DNA of 64,000 nt, taken from NCBI RefSeq assembly GCF_025947365.1, contig NZ_CP110012.1:4402001-4466000 (forward strand). The letters run 5' to 3'. Position 1 is the stretch's first letter, and each line of letters begins with the position of its first letter. The translations under genes were made by a program, and so were the position numbers. The notes under the pieces were generated by a model, which searched no databases, had not been told where the DNA came from, and saw nothing but the letters and a program-made list of their open reading frames with translations. The stretch is from Flavobacterium sp. N502540. Its GTDB lineage: Bacteria; Bacteroidota; Bacteroidia; Flavobacteriales; Flavobacteriaceae. Shown in pieces: positions 34,507 to 43,503 of the stretch.

Positions 34507-34514
34507 CAAATATA
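34507..34514 (-). promoter_or_regulatory. -7 box of the his operon promoter
   Basis: Minus strand TATATTTG followed by C; fits TAnnTTTG. Predicts a transcript start near 34500, about 29 nt before the leader ATG. The -33 position is TTT. Confidence 0.6.
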
Positions 34515-34611
34515 GTAGTTATTTTCATAAAAAAGCATTTTTTATTTTAACTTAATGGTATTTTATTGTTAAAAAATCTTTTAAGGCTTAGTTTTACAGG
34601 CCTTTCAGAAG

Positions 34612-36012
34612 CTATAATAGTGCTTTTTTATTATGATCAAAGTATAGAATGACAGTGGTACCTACCCCTATTTCGCTTTCCATTTTAAACTTGATATCAA
34701 GTAATTCAGTTACCCTTTTTACGATGGAAAGCCCTAATCCGGTTCCTTTAATTTCCGGATGTTCCGTAGAATTGGATCTAAAGAATGGACTAAAAATAGC
34801 GTCTAAATCTTGCTTTGCAATACCAATACCGTTATCCGAAATTCTGCAGATTGTCTTTTCATTCTCTTCAGAGAGCAGAATAGTTACTTCTCCTCCACTG
34901 TGCGAATATTTAATAGCATTCGAAATTATATTTCTGAGTATAGTAATCACTAAAAAGTTATCCGACTCAATATAATAATCCTGACGAGTATCAAATTTAA
35001 TTTTGATCTGCTGATTGTTAATTCTTTCAGAGTTTAATCTGAAAACGTCTAAAATTACCCCATTTAGATAAACAGATTCTGTATTGATATTTTTCTTCTG
35101 ATTTTCAAAACGAGCCATCAACAGCAGTTGATCTACAAGCATATTCAGATGGTCGACTTCTTTTATACAATAGTTGATCTTATCTTCATATTCTTTGTTA
35201 TCACGAGGTTTACGAATCAATACTTCAAGTGTTCCTTTAATAACGGTAAGAGGTGTTCTTAGTTCATGAGAAGCATCAGAGGTAAACTCTTTTTCGCGTT
35301 CAATAGCATGTTCAATTCGGTTTAAAAGATTGTTTATCGTTTTCGAAAGCGTGTACAATTCATCCTTTGTTCTTGGCAATGCAATACGTGCCTTTAAATT
35401 GTCTTTGGTGATAATTTTTGAGGTGTTAATGATTTCATTGATGGGTTTTATGCTACGTCCCGCAAAGAATCTGGCTATAAAAAATAACAGGATCAAAATA
35501 CCTAAAAAAGAAAGTGACATGATATCAAACAGGTTGTTCAATACCATTTTTGAATCGGCCAGGGACATGGCAACAATCACATATCCAATTTTCTTCTCCT
35601 TAAGATGGAGCGGAACCTGAATTTGTCGGATCGCATGGTCTCCCATTTTGGTGTCAAAGAGTTCAAAGTCTTCAACAGAATCATTGAATTTAAGGATTTG
35701 GGTTTTTAGATTCGGTGCTTTTTCAATTATTCTTTTATTCAGATCGAGAAACTCTACAAAAACGGGATTTACATCTACCGTGTTGTGTTCTCTTTCGTTC
35801 CATTCTTCTTCATCAATTAAAATTACTTTTCCCTTTACCTCTTTAATTTCTTGCAGGTGATTTTGAATTTCAACTTTTATTTTCTCATCAATATGACTGT
35901 AAACCGTATGTTTTACAATAGAATAAATGACGGAGAAAACGGCTAAAATTAATAATCCGGTTGTAATGATGTAATTTAAAGCAATTCTGTTTTTAAAAGA
36001 AAGTTGTGTCAT
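34612..36012 (-). CDS. Sensor histidine kinase
   Basis: 466 residues. TM1 near 12-32; a sensor region of ~130 residues that is extracytoplasmic; TM2 near 165-188; a HAMP linker (IKPINEIINTSKIITKDNL). The dimerisation/phosphoacceptor segment SDASHELRTPL contains His249. The ATPase domain has N box (ILRNIISNAIKYS), DNGIGIA, and GTGLGLSIVKRV. The response regulator stop codon abuts its start, so the pair is translationally coupled. The sensed signal is unknown. Confidence 0.95.
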   Translation of the reverse strand: MTQLSFKNRIALNYIITTGLLILAVFSVIYSIVKHTVYSHIDEKIKVEIQNHLQEIKEVKGKVILIDEEEWNEREHNTVDVNPVFVEFLDLNKRIIEKAPNLKTQILKFNDSVEDFELFDTKMGDHAIRQIQVPLHLKEKKIGYVIVAMSLADSKMVLNNLFDIMSLSFLGILILLFFIARFFAGRSIKPINEIINTSKIITKDNLKARIALPRTKDELYTLSKTINNLLNRIEHAIEREKEFTSDASHELRTPLTVIKGTLEVLIRKPRDNKEYEDKINYCIKEVDHLNMLVDQLLLMARFENQKKNINTESVYLNGVILDVFRLNSERINNQQIKIKFDTRQDYYIESDNFLVITILRNIISNAIKYSHSGGEVTILLSEENEKTICRISDNGIGIAKQDLDAIFSPFFRSNSTEHPEIKGTGLGLSIVKRVTELLDIKFKMESEIGVGTTVILYFDHNKKALL

Positions 36013-36678
36013 CTATAAATCGTTAGCGATATAACCAATGCCGCGTATTGTTTTAATATAATCTTCTTCAATTTTTAAATTGAGTTTTTTTCTGATGGCA
36101 TTCATAAAAACATCGATTACACCAGTGTCGTATTCGAAGTTTATTTCCCAAACATCTTTTAATATTTGATTTCGTGTGCAGACTTTTCCCTTATTCTGAA
36201 TAAGATATTTTAAGAGTTCAAATTCTCTCTGGGTCAGCGCAACTTCTTCATTGTTTTTTAGAACAATATGTTTTAACAAATCTATTTTGATAGTCCCCAA
36301 AGTCAAATCTTCTGATCCTTTTCGATTCCTAAAGTGTATTTTGATGCGTTCTACCAATTCCTCAAAGCTAAAAGGCTTTTTGATGTAGTCATTTGCTCCT
36401 GCTTTTAGGCCTTCTATCGTTTCCTGTACAGTATCTTTAGCGGTTAAAAAGATAATTGGGGTTTTCTGATCTTTAACTCTAATGGCTCTGCACAAATCTA
36501 ATCCGTTAATTTTAGGAAGCATCCAGTCTAATAAAATCAAATCAAAGTGTTGGCTGTGGATCAGCTCAAAAGCTTTAGAGCCATCATTGGCTGTCGTAAT
36601 CTGGTATCCTTCTTCCTGCAGACCTTGTTGCAAAAACTGAACAATACCTAACTCATCTTCAACGATTAGAATGTGCAT
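36013..36678 (-). CDS. OmpR/PhoB-family response regulator
   Basis: 221 residues. The receiver domain has acidic residues in VEDE (7-9) and the phosphoacceptor Asp51 in LLDWMLP, with Thr and Lys of the switch in FLTAKD and YIKKPF. The C-terminal winged-helix Trans_reg_C domain (LTQREFELLKYLIQNKG, FEYDTGVIDVFMNAIRKKL, TIRGIGYIA) binds DNA direct repeats. A triplet of 11-bp-spaced direct repeats lies ~105-135 bp upstream of its start (36784-36812), a plausible autoregulatory site. Immediately followed by its kinase. Confidence 0.96.
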   Translation of the reverse strand: MHILIVEDELGIVQFLQQGLQEEGYQITTANDGSKAFELIHSQHFDLILLDWMLPKINGLDLCRAIRVKDQKTPIIFLTAKDTVQETIEGLKAGANDYIKKPFSFEELVERIKIHFRNRKGSEDLTLGTIKIDLLKHIVLKNNEEVALTQREFELLKYLIQNKGKVCTRNQILKDVWEINFEYDTGVIDVFMNAIRKKLNLKIEEDYIKTIRGIGYIANDL

Positions 36679-36719
36679 TTTAATAGTGTAATTTTAGTTG
36701 AACTGTAATTATTTACCTT

Positions 36720-36727
36720 CAAAGATA
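36720..36727 (-). promoter_or_regulatory. -7 box of the two-component operon
   Basis: Minus strand TATCTTTG fits TAnnTTTG; 42 bp before the response regulator start codon. The -33 position is TTT. Confidence 0.5.
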
Positions 36728-36783
36728 AGACTTTTGAGGTCAGAAAAGACTTAATACCATTAGAATAGCTGAAAATTATCCCG

Positions 36784-36812
36784 CTTAAGTAAACCTTAAG
36801 TTAACACTAAGT
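36784..36812. promoter_or_regulatory. Predicted response-regulator operator: three direct repeats at 11-bp spacing
   Basis: CTTAAGT (36784-36790), CTTAAGT (36795-36801) and ACTAAGT (36806-36812), separated by AAAC and TAAC. Seven-bp half-sites at 11-bp spacing are the pattern bound by OmpR/PhoB-family dimers. It lies between the response regulator and the divergent sulfatase-like gene, so either or both may be controlled. Confidence 0.55.
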
Positions 36813-37025
36813 AAGGCAAAAGCATAACTTTATTCTGAATTAATTTAATGGGATTATTTTTGCTTGAAAAAGAAGTCAAAATAGGTAATAATCTCATATT
36901 TGACTGTAAAAGAGACTACTCGTTGTTTATTCTTAAAAAAAGTAGGTTATTTTTACTAATTTTACAATCTTAAGCAAACGAATAACTCTTTTAAATTAAT
37001 AATTTCTGAACTTAAAAAGCTATTA

Positions 37026-39116
37026 ATGTCCCTTTCAAAAAAGTTTTCCCCAATCTATAATCTGGCGATATTTTATTTTATCGTTAGTTTTCTGTTAAGA
37101 ATTGTTTTGTTTTTTCATCCCATTACACAAAGTTCATTTACCATTATTCAGAGCTTAAAAATCTTTGTCCTTGGACTTATTTCTGATTTTTTTGTTTTTG
37201 TTCTGGCAAGTGTTTTTTTATGGCTTTATCTGATTTTTATATCCAATTCTAAGTATAATAAACCTTCCGGTTATATAATTCTTGGGATTTTTGCAGTTCT
37301 CTTTATCTATGCAGCTTCCGGGAAAAGTGTTTTTGACGAGTATGGAGGTGCTTTGCCAATGATCGTTATGATTTTCATCGGAATTAAGATGGGTCTCTTT
37401 GCTCTTTTATTGTTTCTTCCTAAGCTAAGGGATAAAATCAGATATTGGTTGTTTGCATTTGTAATTTTCCTGTATGTTTTGCTAATTCTGCAAAATGGTT
37501 TAAGTGAGTATTTCTTTTGGAATGAGTTTGGTGTGAAATATAATTTTATTGCGGTAAATTATTTGATTTACACTACTGAGGTTATTGGAAATATTATGGA
37601 GTCCTATCCGGTAATTCCTTTGTTTTCGGCTTTATTTTTAGTGACCGGAATTGTGACTTACTTTATCCTTAAAAAGTCCAGAAACTATATTGACCATATT
37701 CCAACTATAAGTGAGAAACTAAAAATTACGGGGATCTATCTTGGGGCATTTGCAGTTTCGCTAATTGCGATTCCAATGTTGGCAAAAACAGAAAACTCAA
37801 AGAATGTTTTTGTTAACGAGTTACAGGCTAACGGTATATATAAATTTTACTTAGCATTTGAAAACAGTAAGCTTGATTACTTTGATTTTTATAAAACGTT
37901 GCCTAATAAAGAGGCTTTTGCGCTTCTAAAACAGCAATTCGCTACTATTAACGGAAATAGTACTAAAAGAACTATCACCGGAGATTCGCTTGAAAATCAT
38001 AAAAATGTGGTCCTGATTACTATTGAAAGTTATAGTGCCGATTTTATGAAGATGTATGGAAATGAGGAAAATATTACTCCTTTCTTAGACAGTTTGGCAC
38101 AAAAGAGTCTTCTTTTTACCAATTTATATGCTACCGGAAACAGGACAGTTCGCGGACTGGAAGCGGTTACTTTATGTTTGCCTCCAACTGCCGGTGAAAG
38201 TGTTGTAAAAAGAGAAGACAATAAAAACAAATTTTCTACCGGAGCTATTTTTAAGAAAAAAGGATATCAGGTGAAATATTTGTATGGCGGAGATGCTTTC
38301 TTTGATAATATGCAGGATTTCTTTTCCGGAAATGGTTATGAAATTGTAGACAAGTCAAGTTTTGCACCTGAAGAAATTACCTTCTCCAATGTTTGGGGTG
38401 TTTGTGATGAAGATATGTACAATAAAGCGATAAAGGTTATGAATGCTGAGGAAAAGGAAAACAGACCTTTCTTTAATCATATTATGACGGTGAGTAATCA
38501 CAGACCTTTTACGTATCCAAATAATAAAATTGATATTCCTGGTGATGCAAAATCTCGCGAAGGCGGTGTAAAATATACGGATTATTCGTTGAAAAGATTC
38601 TTTGCAATGGCAAGCAAACAATCTTGGTTTAAGAACACCATTTTTGTAATTGTAGCCGACCACTGTGCCTCAAGTGCAGGAAAAACTGAGCTTCCATTAG
38701 ATAAGTATAGAATTCCGGGGTTTATTTATGATCCGAATGGAAAACCTCGAAAATACAATCAGTTAATGTCGCAAATAGATGTTATGCCAACGCTCTTTGG
38801 GTTATTAAATTTTAATTACGAAAGTAAGTTTTTTGGTCAGGACGTTTTAAAACCGGATTATAAACCACGAGCTTTTATCGCTACTTATCAGGACATGGGA
38901 CTAATAAAAGACAATGTTCTGACGATTTTGTCGCCTAAGCAACAGGTAAAACAACTTGACGTGCAAATTAATCCGAAAAAGGGTATTGCTCCTGAAATTC
39001 AAATTGATTACAACGAAACTCCGATGAAAACGGAGAGAGCTGATTTAATAAAAGAAACCATTTCTTTTTATCAAACAGCTTCCTATATGCTTAAAGAGAA
39101 GAAGTATCAGCGTTAG
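37026..39116 (+). CDS. LTA synthase-like membrane sulfatase/phosphotransferase
   Basis: 696 residues. Five to six transmembrane helices in the first ~220 residues, then an extracytoplasmic alkaline-phosphatase-superfamily domain: NVVLITIESYSADFMKMYG, the nucleophile Thr374 in GNRTVRGLEA, HIMTVSNHRPF and the metal motif VADHCASSAG. The family includes LtaS and phosphoglycerol or phosphoethanolamine transferases. In a Gram-negative it probably decorates a periplasmic or surface glycan with a phospho-head group; the exact donor is unknown. Divergent from the two-component system and possibly co-regulated. Inference of a target is not warranted. Confidence 0.88.
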   Translation: MSLSKKFSPIYNLAIFYFIVSFLLRIVLFFHPITQSSFTIIQSLKIFVLGLISDFFVFVLASVFLWLYLIFISNSKYNKPSGYIILGIFAVLFIYAASGKSVFDEYGGALPMIVMIFIGIKMGLFALLLFLPKLRDKIRYWLFAFVIFLYVLLILQNGLSEYFFWNEFGVKYNFIAVNYLIYTTEVIGNIMESYPVIPLFSALFLVTGIVTYFILKKSRNYIDHIPTISEKLKITGIYLGAFAVSLIAIPMLAKTENSKNVFVNELQANGIYKFYLAFENSKLDYFDFYKTLPNKEAFALLKQQFATINGNSTKRTITGDSLENHKNVVLITIESYSADFMKMYGNEENITPFLDSLAQKSLLFTNLYATGNRTVRGLEAVTLCLPPTAGESVVKREDNKNKFSTGAIFKKKGYQVKYLYGGDAFFDNMQDFFSGNGYEIVDKSSFAPEEITFSNVWGVCDEDMYNKAIKVMNAEEKENRPFFNHIMTVSNHRPFTYPNNKIDIPGDAKSREGGVKYTDYSLKRFFAMASKQSWFKNTIFVIVADHCASSAGKTELPLDKYRIPGFIYDPNGKPRKYNQLMSQIDVMPTLFGLLNFNYESKFFGQDVLKPDYKPRAFIATYQDMGLIKDNVLTILSPKQQVKQLDVQINPKKGIAPEIQIDYNETPMKTERADLIKETISFYQTASYMLKEKKYQR

Positions 39117-39340
39117 TTTTCAGTCTCAGTCACAGTATTCAGTTGTGCTCACAGTTGAATGCTGCTTACTATTGCGGTATTGATCGCAGATGAAGTGTAA
39201 AATAAAATTAAGTAAGAAATATTATAAAAAAAACAGCCTCAGATTCATTAGAATTTGAGGCTGTTCTCATTATAATAATTAGCTATAATCTGTAAACTAA
39301 ACACAGTACAGAGACCGTGACTGCGACTGAATACTTACAT
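39117..39340. repeat. Hexamer-like inverted repeats flanking a terminator
   Basis: CAGTCT CAGTCA CAGTATTCAG near 39121 faces an inverse block (CAGAGACCGTGACTGCGACT) near 39310-39330. The terminator at 39226-39265 lies between them. Confidence 0.6.
39226..39265. terminator. Terminator between convergent genes
   Basis: AACAGCCTCA (39232-39241) and TGAGGCTGTT (39256-39265), with inner pairing ATTC/GAAT, form a hairpin with one mismatch. The A run at 39226-39233 gives a T tract on the minus strand, so it best serves the leftward gene at 39351. Confidence 0.85.
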
Positions 39341-39350
39341 AGTTAGCTAT

Positions 39351-40349
39351 TTAATCATTCTGATTTTTCATTCCAAATAAGTTTCCTTGTTGAAATAATC
39401 TGGCATCATCTTTTAAGGCTTGATTATTTCTTTGTGTCAACTCGAATGCGTCTAAATCGCTTAAATCCGGTTTTCCTGCATTTACCCACGCTGTATACCA
39501 AAAACTTGCTGTTGCTGAAATGGCTTTTTTCATTTGATTCTCCACCATTCCGTTTAATTCTTTGTGTAGTTTTTTAGCATATTCGTCAGAGAAAACAGCT
39601 GTATTGTATTTGCTCTTTACTACTTTCCCCTCAGCATCCATTTTAAAAGTCTCATTTTCCGGAGTTGCTGTTCTTAGCTTTTTATCTACATCCAACAAAG
39701 GTTGTACTAAGCTGTGAGTATCATTAATCATGTCACAAGTTGCTTTATGAACATCCTCATAGTACTGTGCTTGCGGAACGTTCAGTCTGTAGTTTTTAAC
39801 AAATAATTCAGGAAGTCTACTTTCCCAAAGTGAATGAATTCCTTTTTGATCGCTTAATTGTCCGTCATGATTTGAAGAAGTATGCAATGGCATGTGTGCA
39901 TCACCAACGTAATGACCTAAATCTGCTGCTAAAAATAAGATTTCAGCTCTGTTCTTCTCTTTAAAAGCTTTTGTCAGTTTTACCATCATCTCTTCGATAT
40001 ACCAAGGCAGGATTCCGTTGTCGTTTAAGAATTTGGCATCGTACTTTTGCTTAGCTGCTTCTAAAGTCTGTGGAAAATCTGCTGGGTTACCAAAACTCTC
40101 CATGTCGAAATAATGTCTTGGATTTTCGTCTTTATAATTTAAGGCATATTTTCTAATGTCCGGTACAGAGGCTTCTTGTGTGATAAAATCTATATGATTA
40201 TAGAAGAATACCTGAAGCGGGTGTGGTAAAGCCATAACTGCGGCTTTATTAATGCGTTCGTGACCAACCATCCCCCAGGATAATGTCAAAAAACCAATTG
40301 CCAATGCGAATAATGCGATTAGTCTTGGTTTCATTTTTAAGTTTTTCAT
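39351..40349 (-). CDS. Zinc-dependent S1/P1 nuclease or phospholipase C-like protein
   Basis: 332 residues with a signal peptide (KPRLIALFALAIGFLTLSWG). The mature chain starts at or near WGMVGHERIN: a W-G-x-x-G-H start supplies zinc ligands in the S1/P1 nuclease and phospholipase C fold. Other ligand segments are DIRKYA, LGHYVGDAHMPLHTS (H-x3-D-x-H) and HSLWESRL. Function could be nucleic acid or phospholipid hydrolysis; I cannot separate the two. A secreted or periplasmic role fits phosphate scavenging. In-frame Met at codon 6 (40334) could also be the start. Confidence 0.85.
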   Translation of the reverse strand: MKNLKMKPRLIALFALAIGFLTLSWGMVGHERINKAAVMALPHPLQVFFYNHIDFITQEASVPDIRKYALNYKDENPRHYFDMESFGNPADFPQTLEAAKQKYDAKFLNDNGILPWYIEEMMVKLTKAFKEKNRAEILFLAADLGHYVGDAHMPLHTSSNHDGQLSDQKGIHSLWESRLPELFVKNYRLNVPQAQYYEDVHKATCDMINDTHSLVQPLLDVDKKLRTATPENETFKMDAEGKVVKSKYNTAVFSDEYAKKLHKELNGMVENQMKKAISATASFWYTAWVNAGKPDLSDLDAFELTQRNNQALKDDARLFQQGNLFGMKNQND

Positions 40350-40369
40350 TTTTATTTTTGTTAGAGGTG

Positions 40370-40398
40370 CAAATTTATTTTATTTATATACATTTCAA
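40370..40398 (-). promoter_or_regulatory. Predicted promoter TTG-N18-TAAATTTG for the nuclease-like gene
   Basis: Minus strand TAAATTTG (40377-40370) with TTG at 40398-40396, 18 bp spacing. The best full match to the Bacteroidota promoter pattern in the window. Confidence 0.6.
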
Positions 40399-40519
40399 AG
40401 TGAATAATCATAAAGATTGCAAAATTAGCTTCATTTATTTTTTTTTAAATCCGAAGTAATTGAAATTCAAATCAAAAGTTTCTTCGTAAATTCGTTACTT
40501 TTTATCTAAATCTAAAAAT

Positions 40520-41473
40520 ATGCGCCTGATTTCTATAGGGATTCTTTTCCTGCTCTACACTTCCAGCAGTTTTGCACAAGAAGATATTGTCGAATTGAAA
40601 AATGTTCAAGATACGATTCTGAATACCAAAAGAGCATTACAGGTTGCGGATCCGTTCAATCCGGTTAAAACGATGCAGCAATTGTTTCCGGGTAAAATTT
40701 ACAATCTCTCCGACCATAATACTTTTATAAGCTGGAAATGCAGCAATTGCAAACCTGCTGCTTATATTGATGTCAATGGTCTCGAAGGCGATCAGTTGTT
40801 TCCTTATGAAAATGGCGTTGCAACCCGAATTTTGGGTACTCTTGATTACACAGATTCCAAAGGGAATCAGTTCAAATTGCTGTTTTTTAATCATTCTTTT
40901 TACGACGAAGATGGGTTGCAGACCGGAAGATTTTCGGGCGGACTTGTTGGCGTTGCCAAGTTTGCTAAAAACAACCAAACCTGGCAAATGAGATCTTTTC
41001 AACCTGCTATTGCGGCGTTTGGCTCTTTTGCTCAGGCTCCCTCTCCAAAATTGGTAGAGATTGGAGAAGATCAGTACGCCTTTACGCTCACCCATGTAAA
41101 TGGTGGTGCGGGCGGTCCATTTGAGGGGGTTCTCTATCTGATTGCCGGATTTGACGGAAGGTACCAGCCTATTTTAGCGTCTTACAATTACAAACTCACC
41201 AATGTGGCAAGCGTAGAATGGTCGGGTTCTTACACAGTCGTAAAGGATGTAAACAAAAAACACTTTAGGGATATTATCGTTAAAACAAACGGCTCCTTTA
41301 GTAAAGCTGCCCAAGCTAATGATGAATTTGAAGTCGTTTTACTCGATGAAATTGCTGCAATGGCTAAAACTAAAAAGAAATTTAATTTCGAAATCGAAAG
41401 ACGTTTTTCGTTTAAAGGAAAACAGTATAAACTGATTGATAAACCTGTTGTTAAATTCTCGAATGTGAAATAG
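40520..41473 (+). CDS. Secreted hypothetical protein
   Basis: 317 residues with a clear signal peptide (MRLISIGILFLLYTSSSFAQ). Not recognised. A Cys pair in WKCSNCKP near residue 75 may form a metal site or disulfide. The middle part is beta-rich with Gly/Asn turns (LTHVNGGAGGPFEGVLYLIAGFDGRY), suggesting a beta-sandwich or propeller blade-like fold. Divergent from the nuclease-like gene at 39351. It probably acts in the periplasm or outside. Confidence 0.7.
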   Translation: MRLISIGILFLLYTSSSFAQEDIVELKNVQDTILNTKRALQVADPFNPVKTMQQLFPGKIYNLSDHNTFISWKCSNCKPAAYIDVNGLEGDQLFPYENGVATRILGTLDYTDSKGNQFKLLFFNHSFYDEDGLQTGRFSGGLVGVAKFAKNNQTWQMRSFQPAIAAFGSFAQAPSPKLVEIGEDQYAFTLTHVNGGAGGPFEGVLYLIAGFDGRYQPILASYNYKLTNVASVEWSGSYTVVKDVNKKHFRDIIVKTNGSFSKAAQANDEFEVVLLDEIAAMAKTKKKFNFEIERRFSFKGKQYKLIDKPVVKFSNVK

Positions 41474-41483
41474 CTATTTCTCT

Positions 41484-42449
41484 TTAGTGGAAAAATAGTA
41501 TCGATACAAGCCCCAGAACTGCAATAAATATCCAAAGAACAACACCTTGTAGTAAAGGTTTAATTCCAACTGATTTTAAAGCATTCATACTTAAAGTAGC
41601 TCCTATCAGGAATAAAGTTATCGTTAGACCGATTTTGGCAATCGAAACAATATGTGGTGCTATGACAGCCGTTTGCGGCACATAAGTATTGAAAAGCATG
41701 GCGAGAATGAATAAACCTATGAAGTACGGAATCTTGATTTTAGAGTTTTTATTCTTAAAAAGCACGGCCGTTAAGAGAGAGATCGGTATAATCCATAAGG
41801 CTCTGGCCAATTTCACCGTAGTTGCAATCTGAAGTGCTTCCGTACCGTATTTATTGGCAGCTCCTACAACAGAACTGGTGTCGTGAATGGCTATGGCGCA
41901 CCATAATCCAAAGTCTTTCTGCGATAAGTCGAGTTGATGTCCAATAAAGGGGAACACAAACAATGCTGCGGAGTTCAGAATAAAAATAACTCCCAGAGCG
42001 ATTGAGGTCTGATTTTCATTAGATTTAATTACCGGTGCAATGGCTGCAATGGCGCTTCCTCCGCAAATAGCTGTTCCACAAGAAATTAAATGAGAGGTTT
42101 TCTTCTCCGTTTTGAATGCTTTCCCTAAGAAAGTTCCCAAAATTAAAGTGCTGAAAATGGATAATATAGTAAGTAAGAATCCTTCTTTTCCGGCAGAGAG
42201 CGCTGTAGACGCATTCATTCCGAAGCCTAAACCTACCACTGAAAATTGAAGTAAAAAAGTAATCGCTACTCCATTGAACTTTTCAAACGGATTTCCGAAG
42301 ATATTTACCAGAATGACACCTAATAGTAAAGCAATTGGAGGTGAAATGATTGAAAACAGGCATAGAACAATTATGAAAGCAAAAATTGCCTGTTGCAGGT
42401 ATGGATTAATTTCAAAAAAATGTACCGATGTTTGTTGTTTCGTTTTCAA
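41484..42449 (-). CDS. YeiH-family putative sulfate exporter
   Basis: 321 residues with ~10 hydrophobic helices, UPF0324/YeiH type. Conserved segments: SCGTAICGGSAIAAIAPVIK (residues ~127-146) and AIHDTSSVVGAANKYG near 190. Members are annotated as sulfate or sulfonate exporters, with limited experimental proof. The LysR regulator 75 bp upstream is co-oriented, similar to the yeiE-yeiH pair of E. coli (recalled, not verified here). Confidence 0.85.
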   Translation of the reverse strand: MKTKQQTSVHFFEINPYLQQAIFAFIIVLCLFSIISPPIALLLGVILVNIFGNPFEKFNGVAITFLLQFSVVGLGFGMNASTALSAGKEGFLLTILSIFSTLILGTFLGKAFKTEKKTSHLISCGTAICGGSAIAAIAPVIKSNENQTSIALGVIFILNSAALFVFPFIGHQLDLSQKDFGLWCAIAIHDTSSVVGAANKYGTEALQIATTVKLARALWIIPISLLTAVLFKNKNSKIKIPYFIGLFILAMLFNTYVPQTAVIAPHIVSIAKIGLTITLFLIGATLSMNALKSVGIKPLLQGVVLWIFIAVLGLVSILFFH

Positions 42450-42523
42450 AATAAGTAATTTGATATTTCTTGTACAAAGGTCTGTCGTTTATATCAAAGT
42501 TACCAATCGTAAAACGCGATAGG

Positions 42524-43420
42524 CTATAACTCTAAGTTATAATAGGAAGACAAATTTTGGATAAAAAGCTCGGTTAATGCATTTGGTTTACCCAGTAAAG
42601 TAATGATGTAGAAGTAGCGTTCAACAGATAAGTTTGCGATATCGAGCACCATTAATTCGTTGTTTTTAAGTTCTTTATCTACTGCATGTATGGACATAAA
42701 AGCCAGACAATCAGAGTTTAGAAGATATGATTTAATGCTTTCGGTACTTCCTAACTGCATTTCGATTTGTAGATCACTTATTTTTACCCCAACTTGTTTC
42801 AGAGAGTATTCTATAACTTCAAGTGTTCCTGATCCACGTTCACGGGTGATGAATTTCATCGATTTTAAATCTTCTAATGAAATTTCATTCTTTTTGATCA
42901 GCGGATTCTTGGTATTGCACACCAGTACGAGTTCATCTTTTAAAAACGGAGTGTATTTAATCGATTGGTTTTTGGATTGTCCTTCGACAATTCCAATTTC
43001 GATTTCTTTATGGATTAAGGCATTCTCAATTTGTTCTGTATTTCCGTTGAGCAAATTGACTTTAATGTCTTTTTGTTTTTGATGAAAACGTGCTAATACC
43101 GGTGAAATGATATACTGAGAAATCGTTGTACTCGCTCCCAGCCTCAGTAATCCTTGACGATCGTTAATAAAACTGCTCATTTCGAAGTCTATTTCGCGAT
43201 AGATTTCAAAGATGTTTTTGGTGTGTTTCAGTAGAATTTCTCCTGCGGGAGTTAAAGCAATTTTAGAACCGTTTCGTTCGAAAAGCTTGGTTTTATAAGC
43301 TTCTTCAAGTTCCTGAATGTGTTTGGAAACCGCTGGCTGTGAAATATATAATTCAGTTGCCGCTTTAGTAAAGTTAAGGCGGAGTGCAACGGTGTAGAAT
43401 ACTTTTAGCCTGAAATCCAT
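42524..43420 (-). CDS. LysR-family transcriptional regulator
   Basis: 298 residues. N-terminal helix-turn-helix: FYTVALRLNFTKAATELYISQPAVSKHIQELEEAYKTKLFERNGSKIALTPAG. The C-terminal effector-binding domain follows (LLRLGASTTISQYIISPVLARF). Such regulators act as tetramers and often control adjacent genes; here a transporter lies downstream in the same orientation. CysB- or YeiE-like control of sulfur transport is a plausible inference only. Confidence 0.92.
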   Translation of the reverse strand: MDFRLKVFYTVALRLNFTKAATELYISQPAVSKHIQELEEAYKTKLFERNGSKIALTPAGEILLKHTKNIFEIYREIDFEMSSFINDRQGLLRLGASTTISQYIISPVLARFHQKQKDIKVNLLNGNTEQIENALIHKEIEIGIVEGQSKNQSIKYTPFLKDELVLVCNTKNPLIKKNEISLEDLKSMKFITRERGSGTLEVIEYSLKQVGVKISDLQIEMQLGSTESIKSYLLNSDCLAFMSIHAVDKELKNNELMVLDIANLSVERYFYIITLLGKPNALTELFIQNLSSYYNLEL

Positions 43421-43436
43421 TGTATTAGTTAGTTTT

Positions 43437-43464
43437 GTTTCATGTTTAAAGTTTCAAGTTAGGC
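43437..43464. repeat. Short heptamer array upstream of the LysR gene
   Basis: GTTTCAT GTTTAAA GTTTCAA GTTAGGC; same word type as the arrays near ilvN and hisI. Confidence 0.65.
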
Positions 43465-43503
43465 AAAAAAAAGTCTTTTTGTGCTACGAAACTTTTTTAC
43501 TAT

